Source of the DNA: Stigmatella ashevillena
GTDB taxonomy: Bacteria; Myxococcota; Myxococcia; Myxococcales; Myxococcaceae
Direction of reading: 5' to 3'
Length of the DNA stretch: 64,000 nucleotides
NCBI RefSeq assembly: GCF_028368975.1
Contig: NZ_JAQNDM010000002.1
Span: 9,418,425 to 9,482,424, forward strand
Shown here: positions 1-8,521 of the stretch, one piece after another
Layout: each line of letters opens with the position of its first letter
How positions within the stretch are numbered: the stretch's first letter is position 1
Notes under the pieces: model-generated
The model's input: the letters and a program-made list of their open reading frames with translations, nothing else
What the model was told of the DNA's origin: nothing
The model's database searches: none
Made by a program: the position numbers and the translations under genes

Positions 1-1
1 T

Positions 2-1630
2 TACTCGCTCAAAGTGGCACGCCATCGCGATGCCAGCGGGGACGACAAGCAGACACATGCCCGGATGGTGCGTGAGGCCACGACACTCCTCATGTTGGAC
101 CATCCCAACATTATCCGGCACAGGGGGTATGGCTACGCGGAAACGGGCAATATGTATGTTGTGTTGGAATACGTGGACGGCTGGACGCTGGCGGAGTGGA
201 AGGAGCGCAAGCACCCCACGATCCATGAAATCTTGAGAGTCTTCGTCAAGCTCGCTTCCGCGCTGTCGTACATGCATGAGCGGGGCGTGCTTCATCGGGA
301 TTTGAAGCTGGTCAACGTCCTGATCCGGAAGAGCGATGGGGAGCCCATCATCATCGACTTCGGCTGCGCGACTTACACACTGGCCGAAGACCTGACGGAA
401 GAAGGGTTGCCACCGGGGACCGAGCGCTTCCGAGCACCCGAGCAGTTCAAGTTCCTGCGCGAGCACAAGAACGAGCACCGGGCACGGTATGCCTTCAAGG
501 TGGCCGACGAGATTTTCGCGTTCGGAGTCATGCTCTACGAACTGCTGGCGGACTCGCGTCCGGCGGAACATCGGCCGCGCATCGCCCTGAACAACCCCAT
601 GATGCCACCGCCTCCGGTACGGGGAGTGAATCCCCGGATACCCTTGGCGCTCAGCGAACTGGTCGAGAGGATTCTTTCCCGGGACCCCTCCCAGCGCCCC
701 GTGGACACGGAGGCCCTCCGTCGTGAACTGGAAGAGCACCTGGAGCGCTCGGGGGCCGAGTACATGGTGCCCGCCCATGCCCCCTCGGAACAGTGGTCGT
801 CCGAGCCTTCAGGGGTTGGGGGACCTCCTGTGGTGCCTTCCAACAGCCCTACGCCTCCCAAGAGGGCCTCAAGCGCGCTGGCCGCAGGTGCTGCGCTGGT
901 GGTGGTCCTGGCCGCGGCGATGACCTTCTGGCGCGTCTCTGGAGACCTTCCCTCCCTGCCTCCTCCCCCCCATTCCTCACCGCCCACGACATCCCCTCCT
1001 GATATGTCCCTCCCGAGTCCCGCGCCGATGGTCCTTCCCTCGGCTGCGGACGTTGGTCAGAAGGAAGGTTCAACCGTGAAGATGCCGACACCTGAAGTCT
1101 CGTCCCAAGGACGCCCCACGCGCGTGCGGAACAAGGTTAGTGCTGTCGAATGCGCGGCACTGTCCCTCGTTGCGGCACTGGCAACGGGTTGCCCGAGTTC
1201 TCAAATCCGGCCCGAGTCCTTCACCTGTCCGGCGGGTGCCGTGGCTGCCATGGAAGACGAGCTTCACTGGAGAGAGGCCGATGAATTCGCGCTCACTCTC
1301 GACGACCGGCACGACAGAGAGGGTAAGATTTGGTTCACCCCCGGCTCAGAAGTGGTGGGGGTTGTCCCGAAGATGAAGGGCCATGACCGGAGGCAGCTCG
1401 AAGTGGCCCCCCCTGGGACCCGCTTCTACGGGAAGGCTTACTACCTCTCTGACAAGCTGGGCCGCGCGGACGGGCCTGCGCTGGTGGTGCGGTACGACCG
1501 CGTGAAGCTCCCTGGGCAGGACGAGAGACCCATCTGCTTCGTGGTGGAGGGGACCGCCTTCGCGTTCAAGGACGGTCGCGTGCAGGGCCAGAACTTCAAC
1601 GTGGGCTACGTTGTGGACCGATGGCCCTGA
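2..1630 (+). CDS. Hanks-type Ser/Thr protein kinase with TM segment and C-terminal extracytoplasmic domain (5' partial)
   Basis: The frame is open to the left edge and reads YSLKVA before the first possible GTG at base 14. The lysine there fits the VAIK lysine of strand beta 3, so the gene starts outside the window and has lost its glycine-rich loop. Kinase hallmarks follow: HRDLKLVN at about base 293, IIDFG at about base 350 and an RAPEQ motif. A Pro/Ser-rich linker leads to one hydrophobic segment (bases about 875-945), then a second Pro-rich stretch and a roughly 160-residue C-terminal domain. That domain begins with a lipobox-like ALATGC and contains a few cysteines. I infer a membrane kinase with an outside sensor domain. 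The fusion to a lipoprotein-like module is unusual. The ligand is unknown. Confidence 0.93.
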   Translation, partial: YSLKVARHRDASGDDKQTHARMVREATTLLMLDHPNIIRHRGYGYAETGNMYVVLEYVDGWTLAEWKERKHPTIHEILRVFVKLASALSYMHERGVLHRDLKLVNVLIRKSDGEPIIIDFGCATYTLAEDLTEEGLPPGTERFRAPEQFKFLREHKNEHRARYAFKVADEIFAFGVMLYELLADSRPAEHRPRIALNNPMMPPPPVRGVNPRIPLALSELVERILSRDPSQRPVDTEALRRELEEHLERSGAEYMVPAHAPSEQWSSEPSGVGGPPVVPSNSPTPPKRASSALAAGAALVVVLAAAMTFWRVSGDLPSLPPPPHSSPPTTSPPDMSLPSPAPMVLPSAADVGQKEGSTVKMPTPEVSSQGRPTRVRNKVSAVECAALSLVAALATGCPSSQIRPESFTCPAGAVAAMEDELHWREADEFALTLDDRHDREGKIWFTPGSEVVGVVPKMKGHDRRQLEVAPPGTRFYGKAYYLSDKLGRADGPALVVRYDRVKLPGQDERPICFVVEGTAFAFKDGRVQGQNFNVGYVVDRWP

Positions 1631-1789
1631 GAACACGTGCCAGGAGGGACGTGACAGGTAGGCTCAGATTTTCGCCCGCTCGCTCGAACGACACCAGATG
1701 ACCTGGGGGGTAGTTCCCTTTCGTCCAATCCTGCGGGTAATATTCCCTGCGTCGCGTCGGCTCGGTGCCGCGCGAGCGGAGGGACGAAC

Positions 1790-2926
1790 ATGTCAGCGAC
1801 CGGTTTTGGAGTTCCAAAAGGGGCGATTCTCTTCGAGGAGAACGGCTTTCAGTACGAGTTCCGCGAAGACTTGGGGGAGATTCACCCCGGGGTTCACCTT
1901 CTTTTGGCGTGGCGACGCGAAGGAGGGCAGCCCCAAGACAAGGTGCTGATCAAGGCAATGGGTCCTTCGAGTGCTACCCATACGCCGATATCACGAATCA
2001 AGCGAACACGGGCGAGACTGGAAGAGCAGGTGCGCCTCTCAAAGTATCTTGCCCACCCGGGGATTCTTGAAGTCCATGGGCTGAAAAAGGTTGAGGGGAC
2101 TTGGTACGTGATAAACGAGTATCCGAGCGGTAATAGCTTGAGTTCTCTGCTGACGCTCGTGGGGGAGTGCCGACGGTGGTATTCGCCCCATTTCACGATG
2201 TTCGTCGGCGCCCGAGTCGCAGACGTATTGGCGTTCGCGCACGGTGTAAAAGGCGAGCAATGGCGCCCCTTGAAGATCGTTCATCGCGCCATCGATGCGG
2301 ATCACGTCTTCTTGGACTGGAACGGCATCGTTCGAGTCTCTGACTTCGGTCTCGCGCTTTCTACCTTGCCGGGGCGCGTGTCTTCCACTGCCCGTCGCCT
2401 GCAAGGGGATGGCTTCTACTCCTCGCCGGAAATGCTTCTGGGCAAGCGTGTCGACGCGCGCTCGGATCTCTTCTCCCTGGGCGTGCTCATGCTCGAGATG
2501 TCCACGGGCAATAATCTTCTCTATGCCCCGGATGAGGTGACCGAGGAGGTGAAGGCGTTCCTCAGGCCCTCACAGCTTCGCCGAGTCATGCGCGCCATCC
2601 AACGGGCGCAGCTTTCGGGGGGCAGCCCTCTTCTGGAGGATGCGATCTGGCGCGCGGCGACCTATACGCAAGCGGACGTGGAGCGGTTGACGGCAAACCT
2701 CGATGAGGGCCTTCGCACAACGCTCCGCAAGCTTCTTCATCCCGTGCCTGGGGAGCGCTACCAGACGGCGGGGGAACTGGCGGAGGATTTGGGCCGCTGG
2801 CTCGGAGAGCTGACTTTCTGCCCGGAAGATGTGGTCGCTGAGATGAAGAGCGTCATGGATGAGGCTGGGAGGAGGATGGCCGGGACGGAGCTACAGCATT
2901 CCCTCGGCGAGAACACCACGGCGTAG
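1790..2926 (+). CDS. Ser/Thr kinase-like protein, probable pseudokinase
   Basis: A 378-residue cytoplasmic protein with a whole kinase fold but a broken catalytic loop. The VLIKA lysine (residue 55) and VSDFG (185-187) are kept. HRDLKPEN is replaced by HRAIDADHV (165-173), so the catalytic Asp is Ala and the Asn is Val. APE is changed to SPE. No transmembrane segment or sensor domain follows; the rest is a helical C-lobe. The ATG at 1790 is preceded by GGAGGGA at good spacing. It follows the kinase upstream by about 160 bases on the same strand. I infer a regulatory or scaffolding pseudokinase. Some HRD-altered kinases do keep activity, so inactivity is not proven. Confidence 0.85.
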   Translation: MSATGFGVPKGAILFEENGFQYEFREDLGEIHPGVHLLLAWRREGGQPQDKVLIKAMGPSSATHTPISRIKRTRARLEEQVRLSKYLAHPGILEVHGLKKVEGTWYVINEYPSGNSLSSLLTLVGECRRWYSPHFTMFVGARVADVLAFAHGVKGEQWRPLKIVHRAIDADHVFLDWNGIVRVSDFGLALSTLPGRVSSTARRLQGDGFYSSPEMLLGKRVDARSDLFSLGVLMLEMSTGNNLLYAPDEVTEEVKAFLRPSQLRRVMRAIQRAQLSGGSPLLEDAIWRAATYTQADVERLTANLDEGLRTTLRKLLHPVPGERYQTAGELAEDLGRWLGELTFCPEDVVAEMKSVMDEAGRRMAGTELQHSLGENTTA

Positions 2927-2930
2927 CCGC

Positions 2931-2967
2931 GAGCCCCCCTCTGGGCTCCGGTGCTTTCTGGGGGCTC
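2931..2967 (+). terminator. Possible hairpin terminator after the pseudokinase gene
   Basis: GAGCCCCC (2931-2938) and GGGGGCTC (2960-2967) form a perfect 8-bp stem just after the TAG stop. The loop is long (21 bases) and no T-run follows, so it is at best a weak or Rho-assisted terminator. The sequence from here to 3153 shows nothing else convincing. One frame stays open for about 33 codons up to a TGA near 3060 but has no start. Confidence 0.35.
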
Positions 2968-3153
2968 AGCAGCTCGAAGGAAGCTGGCAAAGAACAGACA
3001 GCGGCCGAGCTGAAGAGTCTGAAGAAGGATGATGTGCAGTCATGGTTGACCGTTCAGCCCTGAACAACTCAGAGCAGGAACGGTTCCATCAGGAGGGTAA
3101 ACCGACCGGGTTTGCTCTTCCGTAAGGCCATGCCCTGGTGATACAGAGCACCC

Positions 3154-3539
3154 ATGGACTTCGACTCGATCGCTAAATCATTCGTAAACCATTACTACAC
3201 CTCCTTTGACGCCAGTTTGAGCGCACGCACCAATCTCGCGTCGCTCTACCGGCCCGAGTCCATGCTCACCTGGGAAGGCCTCCAGCAGCAGGGGGGGCGA
3301 ACATTATAAGCGCCCTGAGCAAGCCGGAGTTGGGCACCGTCAAGCACCGCGTGAGCACCATCGACGTTCACCCCTCTGTAGGAGGAGGCGTCCTGGTCTC
3401 CGTCACCGGCTCCCTCGCGCTCGATAACGCGTTCGACAAGCCCATGCTCTTTTCTGAAGTCTTCCTTCTTCAGCCCATTCCCGGCCAGCCCGGAGGCTTC
3501 TTCGTCTACAACCACATCTTCCGTCTCATCTTCGGCTGA
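3154..3539 (+). pseudogene. NTF2-like domain protein, frameshifted in a G7 tract
   Basis: The ATG at 3154 opens a frame (MDFDSIAKSFVNHYYTSFD...) typical of the N-terminus of nuclear transport factor 2 family proteins. It stops at 3307 after the homopolymer GGGGGGG (3291-3297). The other half of the fold, with GTVKHRVSTIDVHPS and the final FVYNHIFRLIFG, continues in the -1 frame to the TGA at 3537. Adding one G to the tract joins the halves into about 128 residues, the normal size of an NTF2 protein. So either one G was lost, the tract is slippery, or there is a sequencing error. NTF2-like folds are small alpha/beta cones with many roles; no function can be assigned here. Confidence 0.72.
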
Positions 3540-3651
3540 GACGAGGCTTTGTCACAGCCCTCTGCGCCTCGTCTAGAGCAGTCCTGAGGGGCGCTGATCT
3601 CCCTCGGGGCGAGAGAGCCCCGCCGCCATGCGGTGGCCACCGGGAACGTCC

Positions 3652-4050
3652 TCACTGCGGCTTGGGTGGGATTGTGTCGAACTGATGCACCCCATCCGCG
3701 ACGTCGTAATAATCGCCCTTGTTGGCCATGTAAATGTGGACCGCCAAGCGGGTGTGGGTAGGCGTGTCGAAGGCGCCCATCGCGATCCCAATCCAATCGC
3801 GTTGGAGCGGATCCCAGAACAGCGACGAACCGCAAATGGAGCAGAAGCCGCGACGCGCCTTCTCGGACGATTGAAACCAGCCGATTTTATCTTCGCCCTC
3901 GATTGTGACGGATGAGCGCGGCACGTCGGTCGAGACGAAGTAATGACCCGAGTGCTTGCGACACTTGCTGCAGTGGCAAGCGTCAGGGCCGGGTAACTCG
4001 CCTTCCACGGTGAAGCGGACTGCGCCGCACAAGCAGGAACCCCGATGCAT
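3652..4050 (-). CDS. GFA family (Mss4-like fold) zinc-binding protein
   Basis: A 132-residue protein starting at MHRGSCLCGAVRF. It has the GFA signature of glutathione-dependent formaldehyde-activating enzyme-like proteins: CLCGAV near residue 6, CHCSKCRKHSG near 25 and FCSICGSSLF near 69. These supply the cysteines for structural and catalytic zinc. The frame is open far upstream to 4401, but that part has no family similarity, so I use the ATG at 4050. Most family members are general S-hydroxymethyl-glutathione-related or unassigned enzymes, so the substrate is unknown. It is monocistronic, and convergent with the broken NTF2-like gene. Confidence 0.85.
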   Translation of the reverse strand: MHRGSCLCGAVRFTVEGELPGPDACHCSKCRKHSGHYFVSTDVPRSSVTIEGEDKIGWFQSSEKARRGFCSICGSSLFWDPLQRDWIGIAMGAFDTPTHTRLAVHIYMANKGDYYDVADGVHQFDTIPPKPQ

Positions 4051-4308
4051 GGATGACCTCGTCCGAACGATGAGGTGGAAGACTGCTGCTTTCGCTCCGG
4101 ACAGACAAGCGCAACGAGACTGTTTGCTGCGCTTCGTCATGGCGCGGAGCTGACCCGGCCGGGGAGCGGACGGGAGAGGCCGCCACCAGTCTTGACTCTT
4201 CGGGAGCGTGAAGGTGCCAGGGGGCTCAATGGCGGCGAGCGTAGCGCGCCGAAGGAGTTGTCTATGGGTGCGTGTCTCGGGCGCTGGACGACGCGGCGGC
4301 GGCATTGT

Positions 4309-4401
4309 GCTCGCCAGCCACGGGCCTCGCTGCCTCAGTCGCAGGGCGATGCCACAGCCCATCATCCCACTACCGACCCTCACCACGTCGAGGTCTCGCA
4401 T
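4309..4401 (-). pseudogene. Possible N-terminal remnant of an FAD-dependent oxidoreductase (ThiO/DAO-like)
   Basis: About 31 codons read MRDLDVVRVGSGMMGCGIAL... on the minus strand. This looks like the Rossmann nucleotide-binding start of glycine oxidase/D-amino-acid oxidase proteins, with the pattern GxGxxG followed by ALRLRQRG. Similarity ends after that and the frame runs on into unrelated sequence toward the GFA gene. It is a short match, so chance cannot be excluded. If real, it is a deletion remnant in a region already rich in broken genes. I see nothing else in the stretch 4051-4308. Confidence 0.35.
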
Positions 4402-4427
4402 CGCGCCGCCTGTGCTCGCTCCGGGAG

Positions 4428-4514
4428 GGCATAGACTTGGTGAAGCTGTTCAAGGCCAACGATCTCGGAGATATCGAGGTTATTTATATTCCCCCTGCTT
4501 CCCCAACCCTGTGA
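4428..4514 (+). pseudogene. Possible C-terminal tail of a polymorphic toxin, next to Imm52
   Basis: A 28-codon open stretch (GIDLVKLFKANDLGDIEVIY, then IPPASPTL and TGA) ends 14 bases before the Imm52 start. Imm52 genes normally sit directly downstream of a toxin C-terminus, often of the restriction-endonuclease-fold toxin type. The hydrophobic/acidic composition and the stop-to-start spacing fit the end of such a toxin, with the rest deleted. The identification rests mainly on position. Confidence 0.3.
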
Positions 4515-4528
4515 GGAATAGCCGCCCG

Positions 4529-5248
4529 ATGAGAGAAACGTATTACGCTGGCTCCTACTGGCTCGCCCGGCCCGAATCCGCCCAGGCTTGCGCGCGACGC
4601 GCAGAGCGTTTCTTCCACCTCCTGGGGCGCTGCGACCCGGCGTGGACCCGCTGGCATGAGACGGCTGACTCCTTCGAGGAGGCGCGCAATCTCCAGTTCC
4701 GCACGGATGCGTCGAGCTTCCAGAAGCTGTTCGCACAGGAGGAACATCAAATCGGTGATGGCTTCTCTTTCCATCTGTGGACGGGCGAAAACCTGCACGA
4801 AACATCCGGTGTTGACGGGGCGTGTGGTTCGTCCTCCCTCCGGCTTTCATCCTCCTGTGTACTCGAGCCCTACACCCAAGGACCTCATGCGGAGCGGGTG
4901 ATGACTGCTCCCGTTATGGCCGAGGCGCTGCGCGCCATGGCCCAGGCCTGGGACCCGGAGTGGGGAGTGGCTACATCTCACTAGCACCGCGACAGCGTGA
5001 CGGAGAAAGCGAAGCCGGGCACCTTCGTAGGCTGGGTGCTGTACTTCTCGCGGTTGCGCGGCACAGTGCCTCCCCTGCCTGCTCCTGTGTGCATTGAGCC
5101 GGTGGAGGACAAGGGCACCCTCGTCATCCTCACCCCCGAGCGGTTCACCGCTTCAAACCCGGAGCACGTCGCGCTCGCCGCACGTGTCCACGAACTGCTG
5201 GACCGGGCCGGGCTGCTGCGGCCGTTGCAGCCCTGGTCTGCAAGTTGA
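4529..5248 (+). pseudogene. Imm52 family immunity protein, interrupted by an in-frame TAG
   Basis: The ATG at 4529 begins MRETYYAGSYWLARPESAQ, a good match to the Imm52 family that neutralises polymorphic toxins in the cytoplasm. The frame reaches WDPEWGVATSH and meets a TAG at 4982-4984. The same frame then continues with HRDSVTEKAKPGTFVGW and ends with the conserved tail ERFTASNPEHVALAARV...PLQPW before a TGA at 5246-5248. Both halves are recognisable, with no frameshift, so a single nonsense change (for example CAG to TAG) explains it. The intact product would be about 240 residues. The truncated 151-residue product probably does not fold. No intact cognate toxin is present. Confidence 0.75.
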
Positions 5249-5320
5249 CGGCGGGGCCGAAGGACGGGACGTCGCGCCTTTGTGTGGTCAGACTCGGAAG
5301 AGGGCGGTAAGGAGCTTCAG

Positions 5321-7768
5321 ATGGGAAGCCGTGACTCCCATCCAGATGGAGGTCTCTCTTTGTCGTCTCATCCTCTCATGATCCTCCGCGACGTTGGCTT
5401 GGCGCTGGGTGCCCTCCTTCTGACCTTCAACGCCCAGGCCCAGGCTCCGACACCCGCTCAGGAAGTGAATCCCTTCATCGGCACGACGAATGGAGGCAAC
5501 GTCTTTCCGGGACCCGTCGCGCCGTTCGGCATGGTGTCCTTCAGCCCCGACCAGAGCCCTCTGCCCGGCAAGCGCGCGCCCATCGCCGCGCCCGGCGGGT
5601 ACGAGTGGCGCTCCAATGGAATCCGGGGCTTCAGCCTCACCCACCTGTCGGGCAGCGGTTGCGCTGGAGCAGGGGGCGACATCCCCCTCATGCCCATCAC
5701 CACCCCGGTGCGCATCTCTCCTTCCTCGCCAGACGCCTACACCGCTTATTCCAGCCTAATGAGCCATGCGAAGGAGAGCGCCTCACCCGGCGCCTATCGC
5801 GTGGCGATGGACAACGGAGTGACCGTCGATCTGGCGGTGACGCCGAGGACAGCGGTGGGCCGGTTCACCTTCCCGGCCGACAAGCCCGCGAACGTCCTGG
5901 TCCGCACCTCCGACTCGCAGACAGGCAGCACCGCCGCCGTCACCCGCATCGCTCCGGACAAGCGAACGGTCTCAGGCTCGGTGACCAGCGGCAACTTCTG
6001 CGGCTACCTCGCCACCGACCGGCGCGAGAGCTACTACACGCTTCATTTCGTGGCGGTATTCGACCAGCCCTTCGTGACGGGCGGCACGTGGCGCGATGGC
6101 GTGGTGACGCCCGGATCGACCTCGACGGAGGGAGGGACCACCTATGGCGAGCAGGGCTTCCCACCGGCTGGCAAGGGCTCCGGTGGATGGATCACCTTCG
6201 ATCCGAAGCGCGCTCCCATCGTCAACGTGCGGATCGGCGTGTCCTATGTCGACGAGGCGGGCGCCCTGGCCAATCTGGAGGCCGAGAGTCCGGTCTCGGC
6301 GACGCTGGAGGGGACGCAAAGCGCCACGCGTGACACCTGGAATCAACTGCTGGGGAAGATCCACATCGAGGGCGGAAGCCGTGACGACCGCACGGTGTTC
6401 TACACGGCGCTCTACCATTCCTTGATTCACCCCAGCCTGCACAGCGACGTGGATGGCCGCTATCGCGGCATGGGCGGCAGGATCCACAAGGTCTCGGGCG
6501 CCCAGAAGGCGCAATACGCCAACTTCTCCGGCTGGGACGTCTATCGCTCGCAGGTGCAGTTGGTCACGCTGTTGGAGCCCAAGGTCGGCTCCGATCTCGC
6601 CCAGTCACTGCTCAACCAGGCCCACCAGAACGGCGGTGTCTGGGATCGCTGGACGCACGTCACGGGGGCGACGGGGGTGATGAACGGCGATCCCTCGCCG
6701 CCCTCCGTGGCCGCCATCCACGCCTTCGGCGGACGCGACTTCGACCTGAAGGGTGCCTACGCCTCGCTCCTCAAGGCCGCGACGGTGCCGACGGCGAAGG
6801 ACCTCGGCCGCGTCGGCTGCCCGGTCCTCTGTCAAGGCCAGCGGCCGGGTCTCGATCAATGGCTGTCGCACCGCTACATGCCCGTCGGCTCGCCCGGCTG
6901 GGGCAGCGCGTCCGACACGCTGGAGCTGGCGGCTGCTGATTTCGCCATGGCACAACTGGCGCGCCTGGTCGGCGACAAGACGAACGTCCGGCGATTCACC
7001 GAACGGTCGGGAGGGTGGCGCAACCTGTACAACCCCGCCGCCACGAGCGCGGGCGGCTACCTCCAGCCGCGCAACGCCGATGGAAGCTGGCCCGCCTTTG
7101 ACCCAGCCTCCGATGACGAGTTCGTCGAGGGCTCGGGTGCGCAATATCTGTGGATGGTTCCGTTTGATCCCGCTGGCTTGTTCGAGCTGATGGGCGGACG
7201 CGACAAGGCGCGGGCCCGTCTGGACGGGTTCTTTCAGGACGAGAAGGGGGCGTGGGTGGTCACCAAGGCCGGCCCGCTGCATGCCGAATTGGACAACGAG
7301 CCGTCCATCGCGGCCCCCTGGCTCTATGTGTTCGCCGGCGAGCCCTGGAAGACACAGGCCGTCGTGCGCGCCGCCATGCGGAAGATCTGGACCCACGCAC
7401 CCGAAGGCATCTCCGGAAACGACGACCTGGGGCAGATGTCGTCCTGGTACGTCTGGTCGGCCCTGGGGCTGTATCCGGTCTACCCGGGGCGCGCCGAACT
7501 GGTCGTCGGCAGTCCGCTGTTCACGTCGGCGCGGATCTCCCGCCCGGGCGCGACCCTCACCATCAAGGGCACGGGCGCCGCTCCCAGCGCGCCCTATGTG
7601 CGCAGCCTCAAGGTCAATGGAAAGCCATCCCAGCGGGCTTGGCTGTCGGCGGACTTCATTGCTCGCGACGGCGTCCTGGAGTTCGAACTCTCGGAAACCC
7701 CCGACCGCGGATGGGGCGCCGCTCCCGCGGATGCTCCGCCGTCCTTCGGCCCACAATCCACCCGGTAG
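5321..7768 (+). CDS. GH92 family alpha-mannosidase, secreted
   Basis: An ~815-residue glycoside hydrolase of family 92, which are calcium-dependent exo-alpha-mannosidases acting on N-glycans and related mannosides. The N-terminus has a signal peptide (LGALLLTFNAQAQA). The mature part begins with VNPFIGTTNGGNVFPGPVAP, typical of the family, and includes HLSGSGC, GGDIPLMP and, late in the barrel, GNDDLGQMSSWYVWSALGLY with PVYPG after it. AAGGAG at 5309-5314 supports the ATG at 5321. An ATG at 5378 would give a shorter signal peptide but has no ribosome-binding site. It is followed by cutC after 15 bases. The acidic catalytic residues were not individually verified. Confidence 0.93.
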   Translation: MGSRDSHPDGGLSLSSHPLMILRDVGLALGALLLTFNAQAQAPTPAQEVNPFIGTTNGGNVFPGPVAPFGMVSFSPDQSPLPGKRAPIAAPGGYEWRSNGIRGFSLTHLSGSGCAGAGGDIPLMPITTPVRISPSSPDAYTAYSSLMSHAKESASPGAYRVAMDNGVTVDLAVTPRTAVGRFTFPADKPANVLVRTSDSQTGSTAAVTRIAPDKRTVSGSVTSGNFCGYLATDRRESYYTLHFVAVFDQPFVTGGTWRDGVVTPGSTSTEGGTTYGEQGFPPAGKGSGGWITFDPKRAPIVNVRIGVSYVDEAGALANLEAESPVSATLEGTQSATRDTWNQLLGKIHIEGGSRDDRTVFYTALYHSLIHPSLHSDVDGRYRGMGGRIHKVSGAQKAQYANFSGWDVYRSQVQLVTLLEPKVGSDLAQSLLNQAHQNGGVWDRWTHVTGATGVMNGDPSPPSVAAIHAFGGRDFDLKGAYASLLKAATVPTAKDLGRVGCPVLCQGQRPGLDQWLSHRYMPVGSPGWGSASDTLELAAADFAMAQLARLVGDKTNVRRFTERSGGWRNLYNPAATSAGGYLQPRNADGSWPAFDPASDDEFVEGSGAQYLWMVPFDPAGLFELMGGRDKARARLDGFFQDEKGAWVVTKAGPLHAELDNEPSIAAPWLYVFAGEPWKTQAVVRAAMRKIWTHAPEGISGNDDLGQMSSWYVWSALGLYPVYPGRAELVVGSPLFTSARISRPGATLTIKGTGAAPSAPYVRSLKVNGKPSQRAWLSADFIARDGVLEFELSETPDRGWGAAPADAPPSFGPQSTR

Positions 7769-7783
7769 CCCTCATTCGAGCTC

Positions 7784-8509
7784 ATGCCCAAAGCCATCCT
7801 CGAAGTCTGCTCGTTCAATATCCAGTCGTGCCTCATCGCAGAGAAGGCCGGTGCCTACCGCGTCGAGCTTTGCGACAATCCGACGGAAGGTGGAACCACT
7901 CCGAGTTACGGGGCCATCAAGCGGACCCGGGAGAAGATCTCCATCAAGCTCTACCCCCTCGTGAGACCCCGGGCGGGCAACTACTATTACGATGACAACG
8001 AGATCGCCATCATCCAGGAAGACATTCGCGCATGCCGTGAACTCAAGTGCGATGGAATCTCCATTGGCGCGCAGTTGCTCGATGGGCGGATCGACAAGGA
8101 CTTGATGAAGCGGTTCGTCGAACTGGCGGGGCCGATGGGCGTCACCTGCAACCGCGCCTTCGATGCAACGCCGGACATGTTCCAGGCCCTGGAGGACCTG
8201 ATCGAAGTGGGTTGCGAGCGTGTGCTCACTTCGGGTCAGGCCAGTGGCGCGCCAGAAGCGGGAAGACGCCTGGGTGAGTTGGTGAAGGCCGCAGGCGACC
8301 GCATCATCATCATGCCAGGGGCGGGAATCCGCTCATCCAACCTTGGAAAGCTGATGGAGGAGTCCGGTGCACGGGAATACCACGGCTCCGTTCGCAGGCC
8401 CACGGCCAACCCCATGACGCATGGCAACCCCAGGGTGTTGGACTTCGGGAACGTCTATCTGCCGGATGAGCAAGAGTTGGCGGGCATGCTGGAGCAAATG
8501 AGCGTTTGA
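7784..8509 (+). CDS. cutC: CutC family protein
   Basis: A 241-residue TIM-barrel protein of the CutC family. It begins LEVCSFNIQSCLIAEKAGA and keeps the family motifs RVELCDNPTEGGTTPS, IKLYPLVRPR, GVTCNRAFDATPD and RVLTSGQASGAPEG-like RVLTSGQASGAPEAG. CutC was named for copper tolerance in E. coli, but that role is disputed. The gene very often sits with glycoside hydrolases, as it does here, 15 bases after the GH92 gene and almost certainly in the same transcript. I infer a role linked to sugar or amino-sugar breakdown rather than copper. Confidence 0.93.
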   Translation: MPKAILEVCSFNIQSCLIAEKAGAYRVELCDNPTEGGTTPSYGAIKRTREKISIKLYPLVRPRAGNYYYDDNEIAIIQEDIRACRELKCDGISIGAQLLDGRIDKDLMKRFVELAGPMGVTCNRAFDATPDMFQALEDLIEVGCERVLTSGQASGAPEAGRRLGELVKAAGDRIIIMPGAGIRSSNLGKLMEESGAREYHGSVRRPTANPMTHGNPRVLDFGNVYLPDEQELAGMLEQMSV

Positions 8510-8521
8510 GGGCCGTCCTGG

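Noticed and set aside
4118-4133. A 16-base exact repeat, GACTGTTTGCTGCGCT, also at 24678-24693
   Set aside because: A single 16-mer match in 64 kb is expected to occur by chance about once in two such windows, and flanks share nothing further.
3652-4401. The GFA gene running as one 249-residue protein from 4401
   Set aside because: GFA motifs begin only after the ATG at 4050; the upstream part has no family similarity.
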